7,003 nucleotides of DNA from DATJBC01 sp035515515 (GTDB taxonomy: Bacteria; Actinomycetota; Acidimicrobiia; Acidimicrobiales; UBA8190). The position numbers and the translations under genes were made by a program. Each line of letters starts with the position of its first letter. Positions within the stretch are counted from its first letter, which is position 1. The notes beneath the pieces are model-generated. The model did no database searches. It was not told where the DNA came from and saw nothing but the letters and a program-made list of their open reading frames with translations. Shown piece after piece: positions 1-7,003 of the stretch. The DNA lies in contig DATJBC010000282.1 in the NCBI GenBank assembly GCA_035515515.1, forward strand, positions 1 to 7,003, given 5' to 3'.

Positions 1-342
1 CGCTCGCGCTGCTACATCGCCAACGTGGTGAAGTGCCGGCCCCCCGGCAACCGCGACCCCCGCCCCGACGAGATCGCCGCCTGCCGCCCCTACCTCGAGG
101 CGCAGCTGGAGCTGATCGCCCCGGCCGTGGTGGTCACCCTCGGCAACTTCGCCACCCGGCTGCTGCTCGAGACGGGCGAGGGCATCCGCCGCCTGCGCGG
201 ACGCGCCTATCCGTTTCGCGCCGGGCACCTGGTGCCCACGTACCACCCGGCGGCCGCCCTGCGGGGGGGCGCCGAGGTCGTGGCCGAGATGCGGGCCGAC
301 CTCGTGCGGGCCAAGCGCCTCCTGCCCGCCGACGCGTCGTGA
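1..342 (+). CDS. Uracil-DNA glycosylase, family 4 (Fe-S type), 3' part only
   Basis: This is the C-terminal 113 residues of a DNA repair enzyme that removes uracil from DNA, the first step of base excision repair. The reading frame is open from base 1, so the true start and the N-terminal half, with the GEAPG-type catalytic motif and the first cysteine pair, lie upstream of the window. What remains is characteristic. NVVKCRPPGNR (visible residues 8-18) is followed by a second cysteine 16 residues after the first (C12 and C28, in ..CRPYL), which fits the second half of the four-cysteine [4Fe-4S] site of family 4 enzymes. A LGNFATR stretch and the C-terminal PTYHPAAALR motif, with the conserved HP near the DNA-binding loop, follow. 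The TGA stop at 340-342 overlaps the GTG start of tsaE, so the two genes are probably co-transcribed and translationally coupled. Family 5 enzymes are related, but the KCRPP and HPAAAL motifs fit family 4 better. Confidence 0.9.
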   Translation, partial: RSRCYIANVVKCRPPGNRDPRPDEIAACRPYLEAQLELIAPAVVVTLGNFATRLLLETGEGIRRLRGRAYPFRAGHLVPTYHPAAALRGGAEVVAEMRADLVRAKRLLPADAS

Positions 343-872
343 GCGCGGTGCCGGTCGGCACCACGGCCGTCCCGCCCGCCTCGCTGGCGCTGCGCACCAC
401 CGGCGCCGAGGACACCCGGGCGCTGGGCGCCGCCCTGGCGGGGGGCCTCGTGGTGGGCGACGTCGTGCTCCTGGTGGGCGGGCTGGGGTCGGGCAAGACG
501 ACGCTGGCCCAGGGTGTGGCGCGCGGCCTGGGGGTGGCGGAGGTGGTGACGAGCCCCACCTTCACGTTGCTGCGCGCCTACCCCTGCGGCGCCCCGGGGC
601 CCGTGCACGTGCTCCTGCACGCCGACCTCTACCGCCTGGACCAGCTGGGGGAGGTGGCCGACCTCGGCATCGCCGAGCTGGTGGAGGACGCCGCGGTGGC
701 CGTGGTGGAGTGGGGCGACGTGGCCGGGCCCACCCTGGGCCAGGCCGCGCTCACCGTGGAGCTGGCCGAAGGCGAGGGCGAGGACGTCCGGCGGGTGACG
801 GTGCGGGGCGCCCCGGGCGCGCCGGGGCGCGTCGGCGCGCTGGCGCCCTTCGTGGCGCGGTGGTCGGCGTGA
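339..872 (+). CDS. tsaE: tRNA t6A biosynthesis ATPase TsaE
   Basis: This 177-residue P-loop ATPase partners TsaB-TsaD in making N6-threonylcarbamoyladenosine at position 37 of ANN-decoding tRNAs. In characterised systems its ATP hydrolysis resets the TsaBD complex between cycles. Visible motifs are Walker A G47-GLGSGKTT-55, the TSPTFTLL switch-like segment at 71-78, HADLYRL at 94-100 and VEWGD at 123-127. This is the standard order for the YjeE/TsaE family, and the length is slightly above the usual 150-160 because of a short N-terminal lead and tail. The GTG start at 339 was chosen because it overlaps the upstream stop as GTGA and gives a normal-length protein. No Shine-Dalgarno is evident, so translation is probably coupled; GTG 348 is an alternative start. 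One oddity is that the usual GDLGAGKT P-loop reads GGLGSGKT, with the acidic residue replaced by glycine. The stop overlaps the tsaB start. Confidence 0.93.
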   Translation: MSAVPVGTTAVPPASLALRTTGAEDTRALGAALAGGLVVGDVVLLVGGLGSGKTTLAQGVARGLGVAEVVTSPTFTLLRAYPCGAPGPVHVLLHADLYRLDQLGEVADLGIAELVEDAAVAVVEWGDVAGPTLGQAALTVELAEGEGEDVRRVTVRGAPGAPGRVGALAPFVARWSA

Positions 873-1591
873 GGGTGCTCGCCCTCGAGTCGGCCACCGA
901 GGCGGCCGGCGTGGCCCTGGCCGACGACACGAGCGGCGTGCTGGCCAGCGTCACGCTGTCCCACGGCCGGCGCCACGCCGAGTCGATCGCCCCCGCCGTG
1001 CGCTTCGTGTGCGACCAGGCCCAGGTGCCGGTGGGCGCGCTGGACGCCGTGGCCGTCGACGTCGGGCCCGGCCTCTTCACGGGCCTGCGGGTGGGGGTGG
1101 CCTCCGCCAAGGCCCTGGCGTTCGGGTTGGGCGTGCCCGTCGTGGCGCTGAGCAGCCTCGAGGTGCTCGCCCAGGCGCTCGCCGCCGCCCTCCCCGGGGT
1201 GGCCCGCGTGGTCCCGGTGATCGACGCCCGCCGGGGCGAGGTGTTCGCCGCCCGGTACCGGGTCGAGCGGGGCGCGGCGCTGCCCGAGGGGGACGAGGTG
1301 CGGCGCACCCCCGAGGCCCTGGCCCGGGAGCTGGCCGCGCGGGGCGAGCCCGTCGTGCTCGCCGGCACCGGCGCCCGCCGCCACCACGGGGTGCTGGCCG
1401 TGCGGGGGGCGTCGGTGGCCGGCGCCCTCTACGACCACCCCCGCGCCGAGGTCGTGGCCGCCCTGGCCCTGCAGCGGCTGTCGGCGGGAGCCGGGGACGA
1501 CCCGCGCACCGTGGTCCCCAACTACCTGCGCGAGGCCGACGCCCGCATCAACTGGGAGCGCCGCGCCCCGCGCGCCGCGGCGGAGGTCTGA
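869..1591 (+). CDS. tsaB: tRNA t6A biosynthesis scaffold protein TsaB
   Basis: This 240-residue ASKHA-fold protein is a paralogue of TsaD that dimerises with it to form the threonylcarbamoyl transferase core. It is a structural partner and lacks the metal-binding HxxxH found in TsaD. The sequence shows the N-terminal LALESAT phosphate-1-like motif (residues 4-10), the family hallmark GPGLFTGLRVG at 66-76, the DARRGEVF segment at 119-126, and the C-terminal NYLREADA at 218-225, close to the PxYLR ending common in TsaB. Length is typical of the family (about 210-240). The GTG start at 869 forms a GTGA overlap with the tsaE stop, and the protein then begins directly with the conserved beta strand VRVLALES. 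No ribosome binding site is apparent, which is consistent with coupling. It lies between tsaE and rimI, a very common bacterial arrangement. Confidence 0.94.
   Translation: MRVLALESATEAAGVALADDTSGVLASVTLSHGRRHAESIAPAVRFVCDQAQVPVGALDAVAVDVGPGLFTGLRVGVASAKALAFGLGVPVVALSSLEVLAQALAAALPGVARVVPVIDARRGEVFAARYRVERGAALPEGDEVRRTPEALARELAARGEPVVLAGTGARRHHGVLAVRGASVAGALYDHPRAEVVAALALQRLSAGAGDDPRTVVPNYLREADARINWERRAPRAAAEV
1582..1586 (+). promoter_or_regulatory. Shine-Dalgarno GGAGG for rimI
   Basis: GGAGG lies inside the last codons of tsaB with six bases between it and the GTG at 1593. It is one of the clearer ribosome binding sites in the cluster, and it supports the long N-terminal form of RimI over a start at the internal ATG 1689. 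Confidence 0.6.
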
Positions 1592-1592
1592 G

Positions 1593-2174
1593 GTGCCCGC
1601 CGGCTGGGACCCCGAGGGCCCGACGGGTGTGGGGTCCGTGCCCGGCGACGGCGGCCACAGCGTGGCCGAGGCGGTGCGCGTCGGCACCATGCGCCGCCGC
1701 CACCTGCGCACCGTGGTGCACATCGAGGAGGAGTGCTACCCCGAGCCGTGGTCGGCCACCGTCTTTCTGTCCGAGCTCGCCCAGCGGTCGTCCCGGCGCT
1801 ACACCGTGGCCACCATCGGGCCGCTGCTGGTGGGCTACTGCGGGCTCATGGTGGTGGAGGAGGACGGCCACATCACCACGCTCACCGTCGACCCCCCCTG
1901 GCAGCACCGGGGCGTGGGGACGGTGCTCCTGCTCGACCAGGCGCGTGCCGCCCCGGGCCTGGGCGTGCGCCACCTCACCCTCGAGGTGCGCGTGTCCAAC
2001 GACGCCGCCCAGGCGCTGTACCGGCGCTTCGGCTTCGCCCCCGTGGGGGTGCGGCGCAACTACTACGCCGAGACCAACGAGGACGCCATCGTGATGTGGG
2101 CGCGCGACGTCGACGCCGAGGAGTACGCCCGGCGCCTCGACGGGATCGAGGCCGCGCTGCGGAGCGCGCCGTGA
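1593..2174 (+). CDS. rimI: Ribosomal protein S18-alanine N-acetyltransferase RimI (GNAT family)
   Basis: This 193-residue GNAT acetyltransferase is predicted to transfer acetyl from acetyl-CoA to a protein N-terminus, classically the N-terminal alanine of ribosomal protein S18. The core runs from about residue 27 to 170. It has the IEEECYPEPWS substrate-side segment (44-54), TLTVDPPWQHRGVG with the Q104-xx-G-x-G acetyl-CoA pyrophosphate loop, TLEVRVSNDAAQALYRRFGF (129-148) holding the probable general-base E131 and the conserved Y143, and the NYY motif at 156-158. The GTG start at 1593 follows GGAGG and sits one base after the tsaB stop. This start gives about 26 low-complexity residues ahead of the GNAT fold; ATG 1689 (residue 33) would begin inside the first strand and seems too late. 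Position between tsaB and tsaD supports RimI over a generic GNAT, although the substrate in actinobacteria may be broader than S18. Confidence 0.88.
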   Translation: MPAGWDPEGPTGVGSVPGDGGHSVAEAVRVGTMRRRHLRTVVHIEEECYPEPWSATVFLSELAQRSSRRYTVATIGPLLVGYCGLMVVEEDGHITTLTVDPPWQHRGVGTVLLLDQARAAPGLGVRHLTLEVRVSNDAAQALYRRFGFAPVGVRRNYYAETNEDAIVMWARDVDAEEYARRLDGIEAALRSAP

Positions 2175-3190
2175 CGGCCGGGGGCGGCGCCGGCGCGGTG
2201 CTCGGCATCGAGACGTCGTGCGACGAGACCGCCGCCGCCGTGGTCGACGGCGCCTGGGTGCGCTCGTCGGTGGTGTCCAGCCAGGTGGACCTGCACGCCG
2301 CCTACGGGGGCGTGGTGCCCGAGCTCGCCGGGCGCGCCCACGTCGAGCTGCTCATCCCGGTGGTGGCCGAGGCACTGGCGCGCGGCGGCGCCCGCCCCGG
2401 CGGCGACCTGGGGGCGGTGGCGGCCACGGTGGGGCCCGGCCTCATCGGCTCGCTGCTCGTGGGGGTGAGCGCCGCCAAGGCGCTCGCCCTCGTGTGGGAC
2501 GTGCCCTTCGTGGGGGTCAACCACCTCGAGGGCCATCTCTTCGCGGCGCTCCTCGACCATCCCGGCATCGGGTGGCCGGTGGTCGTCCTGCTCGTGTCCG
2601 GGGGCCACACGCTGCTCGTGTCGATGGAGGGCCCGGGCCGCTACCGGCTCCTCGGCCAGACCCTCGACGACGCCGCCGGGGAGGCCTTCGACAAGGTGGC
2701 ACGCTTCCTCGGCCTCGGGTACCCCGGGGGGCCGGCCATCGAGCGGGCCGCCGCGGCCGGGGACCGGGGCGCCTTCGCCTTCCCCCGGGCCCTGGCCGAC
2801 GACGGCCTCGACTTCTCCTTCAGCGGCCTCAAGACCGCCGTGGTGCGCGCCGTGCGCCGGCGCCCCGACGCCCGGGACGAGGACGTGGCCGCCTCCTTCC
2901 AGCAGGCCGTGGTGGACGTGCTCGTGGCCAAGCTCGGCCGGGCCGCCGCCGCCGTGGGCGCCCGGGGCCTGTGCCTGGCGGGCGGGGTGGCCGCCAACGG
3001 GCCCCTGCGGGAGGCCACGGCCGCCGCCGCCCAGGAGCTGGGCCTGCCCGCCTACCTGCCCAGCCGGGCGATGTGCACCGACAACGCCGCCATGATCGCC
3101 GCCGCCGGGGCCTGGCAGCTCGAGCACCGGGGGCCGAGCGCCCTCGACACGGGGGCCGACCCCAACCTGCGCCTGCCCCTGATCGCCTGA
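2171..3190 (+). CDS. tsaD: tRNA threonylcarbamoyltransferase catalytic subunit TsaD (Kae1/YgjD)
   Basis: This 339-residue protein is the catalytic subunit that transfers threonylcarbamoyl from threonylcarbamoyl-AMP to A37 of tRNA, working with TsaB and TsaE in the cytoplasm. Motifs are complete and in order: GIETSCDET (12-20), GPGLIGSLLVG (88-98), NHLEGH with metal ligands H118 and H122, VSGGHT (142-147), DDAAGEAFDKVAR (166-178), YPGGPAIE (184-191), FSFSGLKTA (215-223), GGVAANGPLR (271-280), and CTDNAAMIA with the third metal ligand D304. Length matches the family (about 335-345). The GTG start at 2171 overlaps the rimI stop as GTGA, with a weak GGAG at 2161-2164 upstream. It ends the tsaE-tsaB-rimI-tsaD cluster and is followed by a GC-rich hairpin and then the heat-shock promoter of groESL, so it is probably the last gene of its transcript. 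No missing residues or frameshifts are seen. Confidence 0.97.
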   Translation: MTAGGGAGAVLGIETSCDETAAAVVDGAWVRSSVVSSQVDLHAAYGGVVPELAGRAHVELLIPVVAEALARGGARPGGDLGAVAATVGPGLIGSLLVGVSAAKALALVWDVPFVGVNHLEGHLFAALLDHPGIGWPVVVLLVSGGHTLLVSMEGPGRYRLLGQTLDDAAGEAFDKVARFLGLGYPGGPAIERAAAAGDRGAFAFPRALADDGLDFSFSGLKTAVVRAVRRRPDARDEDVAASFQQAVVDVLVAKLGRAAAAVGARGLCLAGGVAANGPLREATAAAAQELGLPAYLPSRAMCTDNAAMIAAAGAWQLEHRGPSALDTGADPNLRLPLIA

Positions 3191-3211
3191 GCCCGAGGGC
3201 CGGGCCGGCGA

Positions 3212-3244
3212 CCGGGCCGCCCCCGCCGCGGCGGGGCGGCCCGG
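3212..3244 (+). terminator. GC-rich hairpin after tsaD, putative terminator without U-tract
   Basis: A perfect 12-bp inverted repeat has arms at 3212-3223 and 3233-3244 around a 9-nt loop, starting 22 bases after the tsaD stop. There is no run of T after it, so it is not a classical intrinsic terminator. GC-rich actinobacteria often carry such hairpins at transcript ends. Its position between the t6A cluster and the groESL promoter fits a boundary or attenuating role. Confidence 0.5.
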
Positions 3245-3252
3245 GCACGAGG

Positions 3253-3281
3253 TTGTGCGGTCCCCCGGCGGCCGCTATCGT
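3253..3281 (+). promoter_or_regulatory. Putative sigma-70-type promoter of groESL
   Basis: TTGTGC (3253-3258) and TATCGT (3276-3281) are separated by exactly 17 bases, a good housekeeping-sigma spacing. The predicted start of transcription, about seven bases downstream, falls inside the CIRCE operator. A bound HrcA repressor would therefore block initiation. Matches to TTGACA/TATAAT are partial (3/6 and 4/6), so the call rests mainly on spacing and position. Confidence 0.6.
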
Positions 3282-3307
3282 TAGCACTCGCAAGGTTTGA
3301 GTGCTAA
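3281..3307 (+). promoter_or_regulatory. CIRCE operator (HrcA binding site)
   Basis: A perfect TTAGCACTC-N9-GAGTGCTAA inverted repeat has arms at 3281-3289 and 3299-3307. This is the canonical CIRCE element bound by the heat-shock repressor HrcA. It is placed 24 bases upstream of the groES start codon and overlaps the expected transcription start. It implies that groES-groEL are derepressed on heat or protein-folding stress, and that the genome carries hrcA elsewhere. Confidence 0.97.
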
Positions 3308-3315
3308 ACGCCTAC

Positions 3316-3321
3316 AGGAGG
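3316..3321 (+). promoter_or_regulatory. Shine-Dalgarno AGGAGG for groES
   Basis: A full AGGAGG sits ten bases before the ATG at 3332. It fixes the groES start and predicts strong translation. Confidence 0.8.
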
Positions 3322-3331
3322 CTCACCTGCC

Positions 3332-5301
<1,970 letters not shown>

Positions 5302-5332
5302 CGCCTCGCCCCGGGCGGGCGTGTGGCACTCC

Positions 5333-5358
5333 ACGGCCGGGCCCTCGGGCCCGGCCGT
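5333..5358 (+). terminator. GC hairpin after groEL, putative terminator without U-tract
   Basis: A perfect 11-bp inverted repeat (arms 5333-5343 and 5348-5358) with a four-base CTCG loop lies 31 bases after the groEL stop. No T-run follows. As with the hairpin after tsaD, it probably ends or protects the groESL transcript, and it separates groESL from the next gene's own promoter signal. Confidence 0.55.
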
Positions 5359-5377
5359 CGGCCGTCGTGGCCGCCGG

Positions 5378-5383
5378 TAGCGT
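5378..5383 (+). promoter_or_regulatory. Putative -10 element (TAGCGT) of a leaderless promoter for the Nudix gene
   Basis: TAGCGT matches the actinobacterial TAnnnT -10 pattern and ends seven bases before the ATG at 5391, so transcription would start at or next to the A of the start codon. No purine-rich ribosome site lies between the groEL hairpin and the ATG, which supports leaderless translation. No clear -35 is visible. Confidence 0.45.
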
Positions 5384-5390
5384 GCACCGG

Positions 5391-6152
5391 ATGGACACCC
5401 CCGACGGCGCCGGCGCCCCGGCCGGGGGCGGCGGGGCGGTGCCCAGGGGCGGGCGCCAGGTCATCCCCCGCCCGCCCCGCGCCGTGGCCGGCGGCTCCGC
5501 CCCGTGGGCCGCCCTGGCCCCGGCCGCCCGCCGGGGCCTGTCGCTCGCCCGGGTGCGGGCCGCGGTCGAGGGACATGCCCGGCGCGCCGGCGGCGAGGCC
5601 CCCGTCTTCGACGGCTTCCCCGACCCCGGCGCCCCCGCCGCGGTGCTCGTGCCCCTGTTCGAGCGGGGCGGGGAGGCGCACGTCGTCCTCACCCGGCGGG
5701 CCGCCCACCTGCGCACCCACACCGGGGAGGTCAGCTTCCCCGGGGGGCGCCTCGACGCCGGGGAGGCCCCCGAGGACGGGGCCCGGCGCGAGGCCGCCGA
5801 GGAGGTGGGCCTCGACCCCGCCACCGTCGAGGTCGTGGGCCGCCTCACCTCGTTGTCCACCTTCTCCTCGCACTCCACCATCACCCCCGTGGTGGGGCTC
5901 CTGCCCGGCCCGCCCGAGCTGGTGGCCAACCCCCACGAGGTGGCCCACGTCTTCGACGTGGCCCTGGCCGGGCTGGCCGCCGACGGGGTGTTCCGGGAGG
6001 AGCGCTGGGTGGTGCCGGGACGCCCGTGGCCGGGGGCCGCCGGCGGCGACGGGTCGTTCCCGGTGTGGTTCTTCGAGCTGCCCGACGACACGGTGTGGGG
6101 CGCCACCGCCCGCATGCTGGTGGAGCTCCTGCGGCTCGTCCTCGAGGTGTGA
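5391..6152 (+). CDS. Nudix hydrolase, CoA pyrophosphatase type (NudL/YeaB-like)
   Basis: This 253-residue protein is predicted to cleave coenzyme A or its derivatives to 3',5'-ADP and 4'-phosphopantetheine, or otherwise to hydrolyse a nucleoside diphosphate linked to another moiety. The complete Nudix box GX5EX7REUXEEXGU spans residues 119-141 (G119, E125, R133, E134, E137, E138, G140), with the metal-binding glutamates present. Just before it, [22 protein letters not shown] (98-119) matches the extra NuCoA signature that marks CoA pyrophosphatases. The first 55 or so residues are Pro/Ala/Gly-rich and poorly defined, giving a protein somewhat longer than typical family members (about 190-220). 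The ATG start at 5391 is favoured by the adjacent -10-like element and by the absence of other good signals. The gene sits alone between groEL and guaB3, with 89- and 90-base gaps. Substrate is inferred from the motif only. Confidence 0.87.
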   Translation: MDTPDGAGAPAGGGGAVPRGGRQVIPRPPRAVAGGSAPWAALAPAARRGLSLARVRAAVEGHARRAGGEAPVFDGFPDPGAPAAVLVPLFERGGEAHVVLTRRAAHLRTHTGEVSFPGGRLDAGEAPEDGARREAAEEVGLDPATVEVVGRLTSLSTFSSHSTITPVVGLLPGPPELVANPHEVAHVFDVALAGLAADGVFREERWVVPGRPWPGAAGGDGSFPVWFFELPDDTVWGATARMLVELLRLVLEV

Positions 6153-6192
6153 GCACGCTCGCGCCCAGCACGGAGCGGCGGGTGCCGGACGG

Positions 6193-6198
6193 TATCGT
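6193..6198 (+). promoter_or_regulatory. Putative -10 element (TATCGT) upstream of guaB3
   Basis: TATCGT is identical to the proposed -10 hexamer of the groESL promoter and lies in the 90-base gap after the Nudix gene. It would give a leader of roughly 38 bases containing the AGGAGG ribosome site. No convincing -35 is seen at 16-18 bases upstream, so this is tentative. Confidence 0.4.
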
Positions 6199-6229
6199 GG
6201 GAGGACGCCGCAGGCGACGACCGACGGGC

Positions 6230-6235
6230 AGGAGG
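6230..6235 (+). promoter_or_regulatory. Shine-Dalgarno AGGAGG for guaB3
   Basis: A full AGGAGG is spaced seven bases from the GTG at 6243. This is the strongest evidence for that start codon. Confidence 0.75.
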
Positions 6236-6242
6236 CGGCCAC

Positions 6243-7003
6243 GTGGCTGAGATCGAGATCGGCATCTACAAGTCGGGACGCCGTGCCTACGGGTTCGACG
6301 ACATCGCCATCGTGCCCAGTCGCCGCACGCGCGACCCCGAGGACGTGGACATCTCGTGGGAGATCGACGCCTTCCGCCTCGAGCTGCCGCTCATGGCGGC
6401 GGCCATGGACGGTGTGGTGAGCCCCCGCACCGCCATCGAGATCGGGCGCCTGGGCGGCCTGGCCGTGCTCAACCTCGAGGGCCTGTGGACCCGCTACGAG
6501 GACCCCGAGTCGCTGTTCGAGGAGATCGCCCGCCTCGACGACGACAAGGCCACCGCCCGCATGCAGCAGATGTACCTCGAGCCCGTCAAGCCCGAGCTCG
6601 TCACCGAGCGGATCAGGGAGATCAAGTCGGCGGGCGTGGTGTCGTGCGCCTCGGTGACGCCCCAGCGCACCACCGAGCTGGCCCCCGCCATCCTCGCCGG
6701 CGAGCTCGACATGCTCGTCATCCAGGGCACGGTGGTGTCCGCCGAGCACGTGTCGAAGTCGGTGGAGCCGCTCAACCTGAAGAAGTTCATCCGCGCCTTC
6801 GACCTCCCCGTGATCGTGGGGGGGTGCGCCTCCTACCAGGCGGCGCTCCACCTCATGCGCACCGGCGCCGTGGGCGTCCTCGTGGGCGTCGGCCCGGGCA
6901 ACGCCTGCACCACGCGGGGCGTGCTCGGGCTGGGCGTGCCCCAGGCCACCGCCATCGCCGACGTGGCCGGGGCCCGCATGCGCCACCTCGACGAGACCGG
7001 TGT
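6243..7003 (+). CDS. guaB3: GuaB3 family IMP dehydrogenase-related protein, 5' part (cut by window end)
   Basis: This is the first 253 residues of a TIM-barrel enzyme of the IMP dehydrogenase/GMP reductase family, the group that acts at the IMP-XMP-GMP junction of purine metabolism. The N-terminus YGFDDIAIVPSRRTRDPEDVD (16-36) replaces the canonical LTFDDVLLxP start. LPLMAAAMDGVVSP (48-61) matches the first barrel strands. The active-site loop GVGPGNACTTR (215-225) holds the nucleophilic C222. Between about residues 85 and 120, where true GuaB has two CBS domains, there is only a short charged linker, so the CBS module is absent. This architecture and the TRGVLGLGVPQATAIADVAGAR run fit GuaB3 of actinobacteria (usually about 370-390 residues). 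The GTG start at 6243 is fixed by AGGAGG. The C-terminal part, with the flap region, lies beyond the window. The reaction is not certain, and the actinobacterial GuaB3 has, as far as I know, no settled function. A guaB/guaB2 gene may be nearby. Confidence 0.9.
   Translation, partial: MAEIEIGIYKSGRRAYGFDDIAIVPSRRTRDPEDVDISWEIDAFRLELPLMAAAMDGVVSPRTAIEIGRLGGLAVLNLEGLWTRYEDPESLFEEIARLDDDKATARMQQMYLEPVKPELVTERIREIKSAGVVSCASVTPQRTTELAPAILAGELDMLVIQGTVVSAEHVSKSVEPLNLKKFIRAFDLPVIVGGCASYQAALHLMRTGAVGVLVGVGPGNACTTRGVLGLGVPQATAIADVAGARMRHLDETG

Noticed and set aside
33..338. Upstream extension of the tsaE frame through the glycosylase gene
   Set aside because: It is an Arg/Pro-rich out-of-frame translation of the glycosylase; TsaE homology begins only after GTG 339.
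3191..3250. Possible small RNA or riboswitch between tsaD and groES
   Set aside because: Only a simple GC hairpin is visible, with no promoter before it and no recognisable riboswitch architecture. A terminator or boundary hairpin is the simpler reading.
6153..6242. Possible small gene or operator in the Nudix-guaB3 gap
   Set aside because: No ORF with a start signal and no clear inverted repeat were seen; only the -10-like hexamer and the guaB3 ribosome site could be supported.

Overview
This window is ordinary chromosome from a very GC-rich bacterium, almost certainly an actinomycetote. The evidence is the strong G/C third-position bias, GTG starts, a CIRCE-controlled groESL operon, and the order tsaE-tsaB-rimI-tsaD-groES-groEL followed by a guaB-family gene. 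That order closely resembles the tsaD-groESL-guaB2/guaB3 neighbourhood of mycobacteria. A deep branch such as Acidimicrobiia is plausible from protein style and gene content, but this is inference and not proven by the sequence.

Layout: all eight genes are on the + strand. (1) 1-342 is the 3' part of a family 4 (Fe-S) uracil-DNA glycosylase. (2) 339-3190 is a tightly packed tRNA t6A/ribosomal acetylation cluster, tsaE-tsaB-rimI-tsaD. Three of its junctions are 4-nt GTGA overlaps (udg/tsaE, tsaE/tsaB, rimI/tsaD), and tsaB and rimI are separated by one base. (3) 3191-3331 is a regulatory gap with a strong GC hairpin, a sigma-70-like promoter and a perfect CIRCE operator. (4) 3332-5301 is groES-groEL. 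(5) 5302-5390 holds a perfect GC hairpin and a probable leaderless promoter. (6) 5391-6152 is a Nudix hydrolase of the CoA pyrophosphatase type. (7) 6243-7003 is the 5' part of a GuaB3-type IMP dehydrogenase-related gene without CBS domains, cut by the window end.

How the genes fit together: TsaB, TsaD and TsaE are the bacterial threonylcarbamoyl-transfer machinery for t6A37 on ANN-decoding tRNAs. The TsaC/Sua5 partner that makes threonylcarbamoyl-AMP is not in the window. RimI is the usual passenger in this cluster. GroES/GroEL form the chaperonin and are under HrcA heat-shock control. The Nudix and GuaB3 genes are housekeeping nucleotide/cofactor genes that appear to have their own promoters.

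No mobile element, CRISPR array, tRNA/rRNA gene, toxin-antitoxin pair or defence system was seen. The long reverse-strand open frames are GC-bias shadows. I found no convincing undescribed system; the findings are modest and concern start sites, motif deviations, promoter architecture and the unassigned role of GuaB3.
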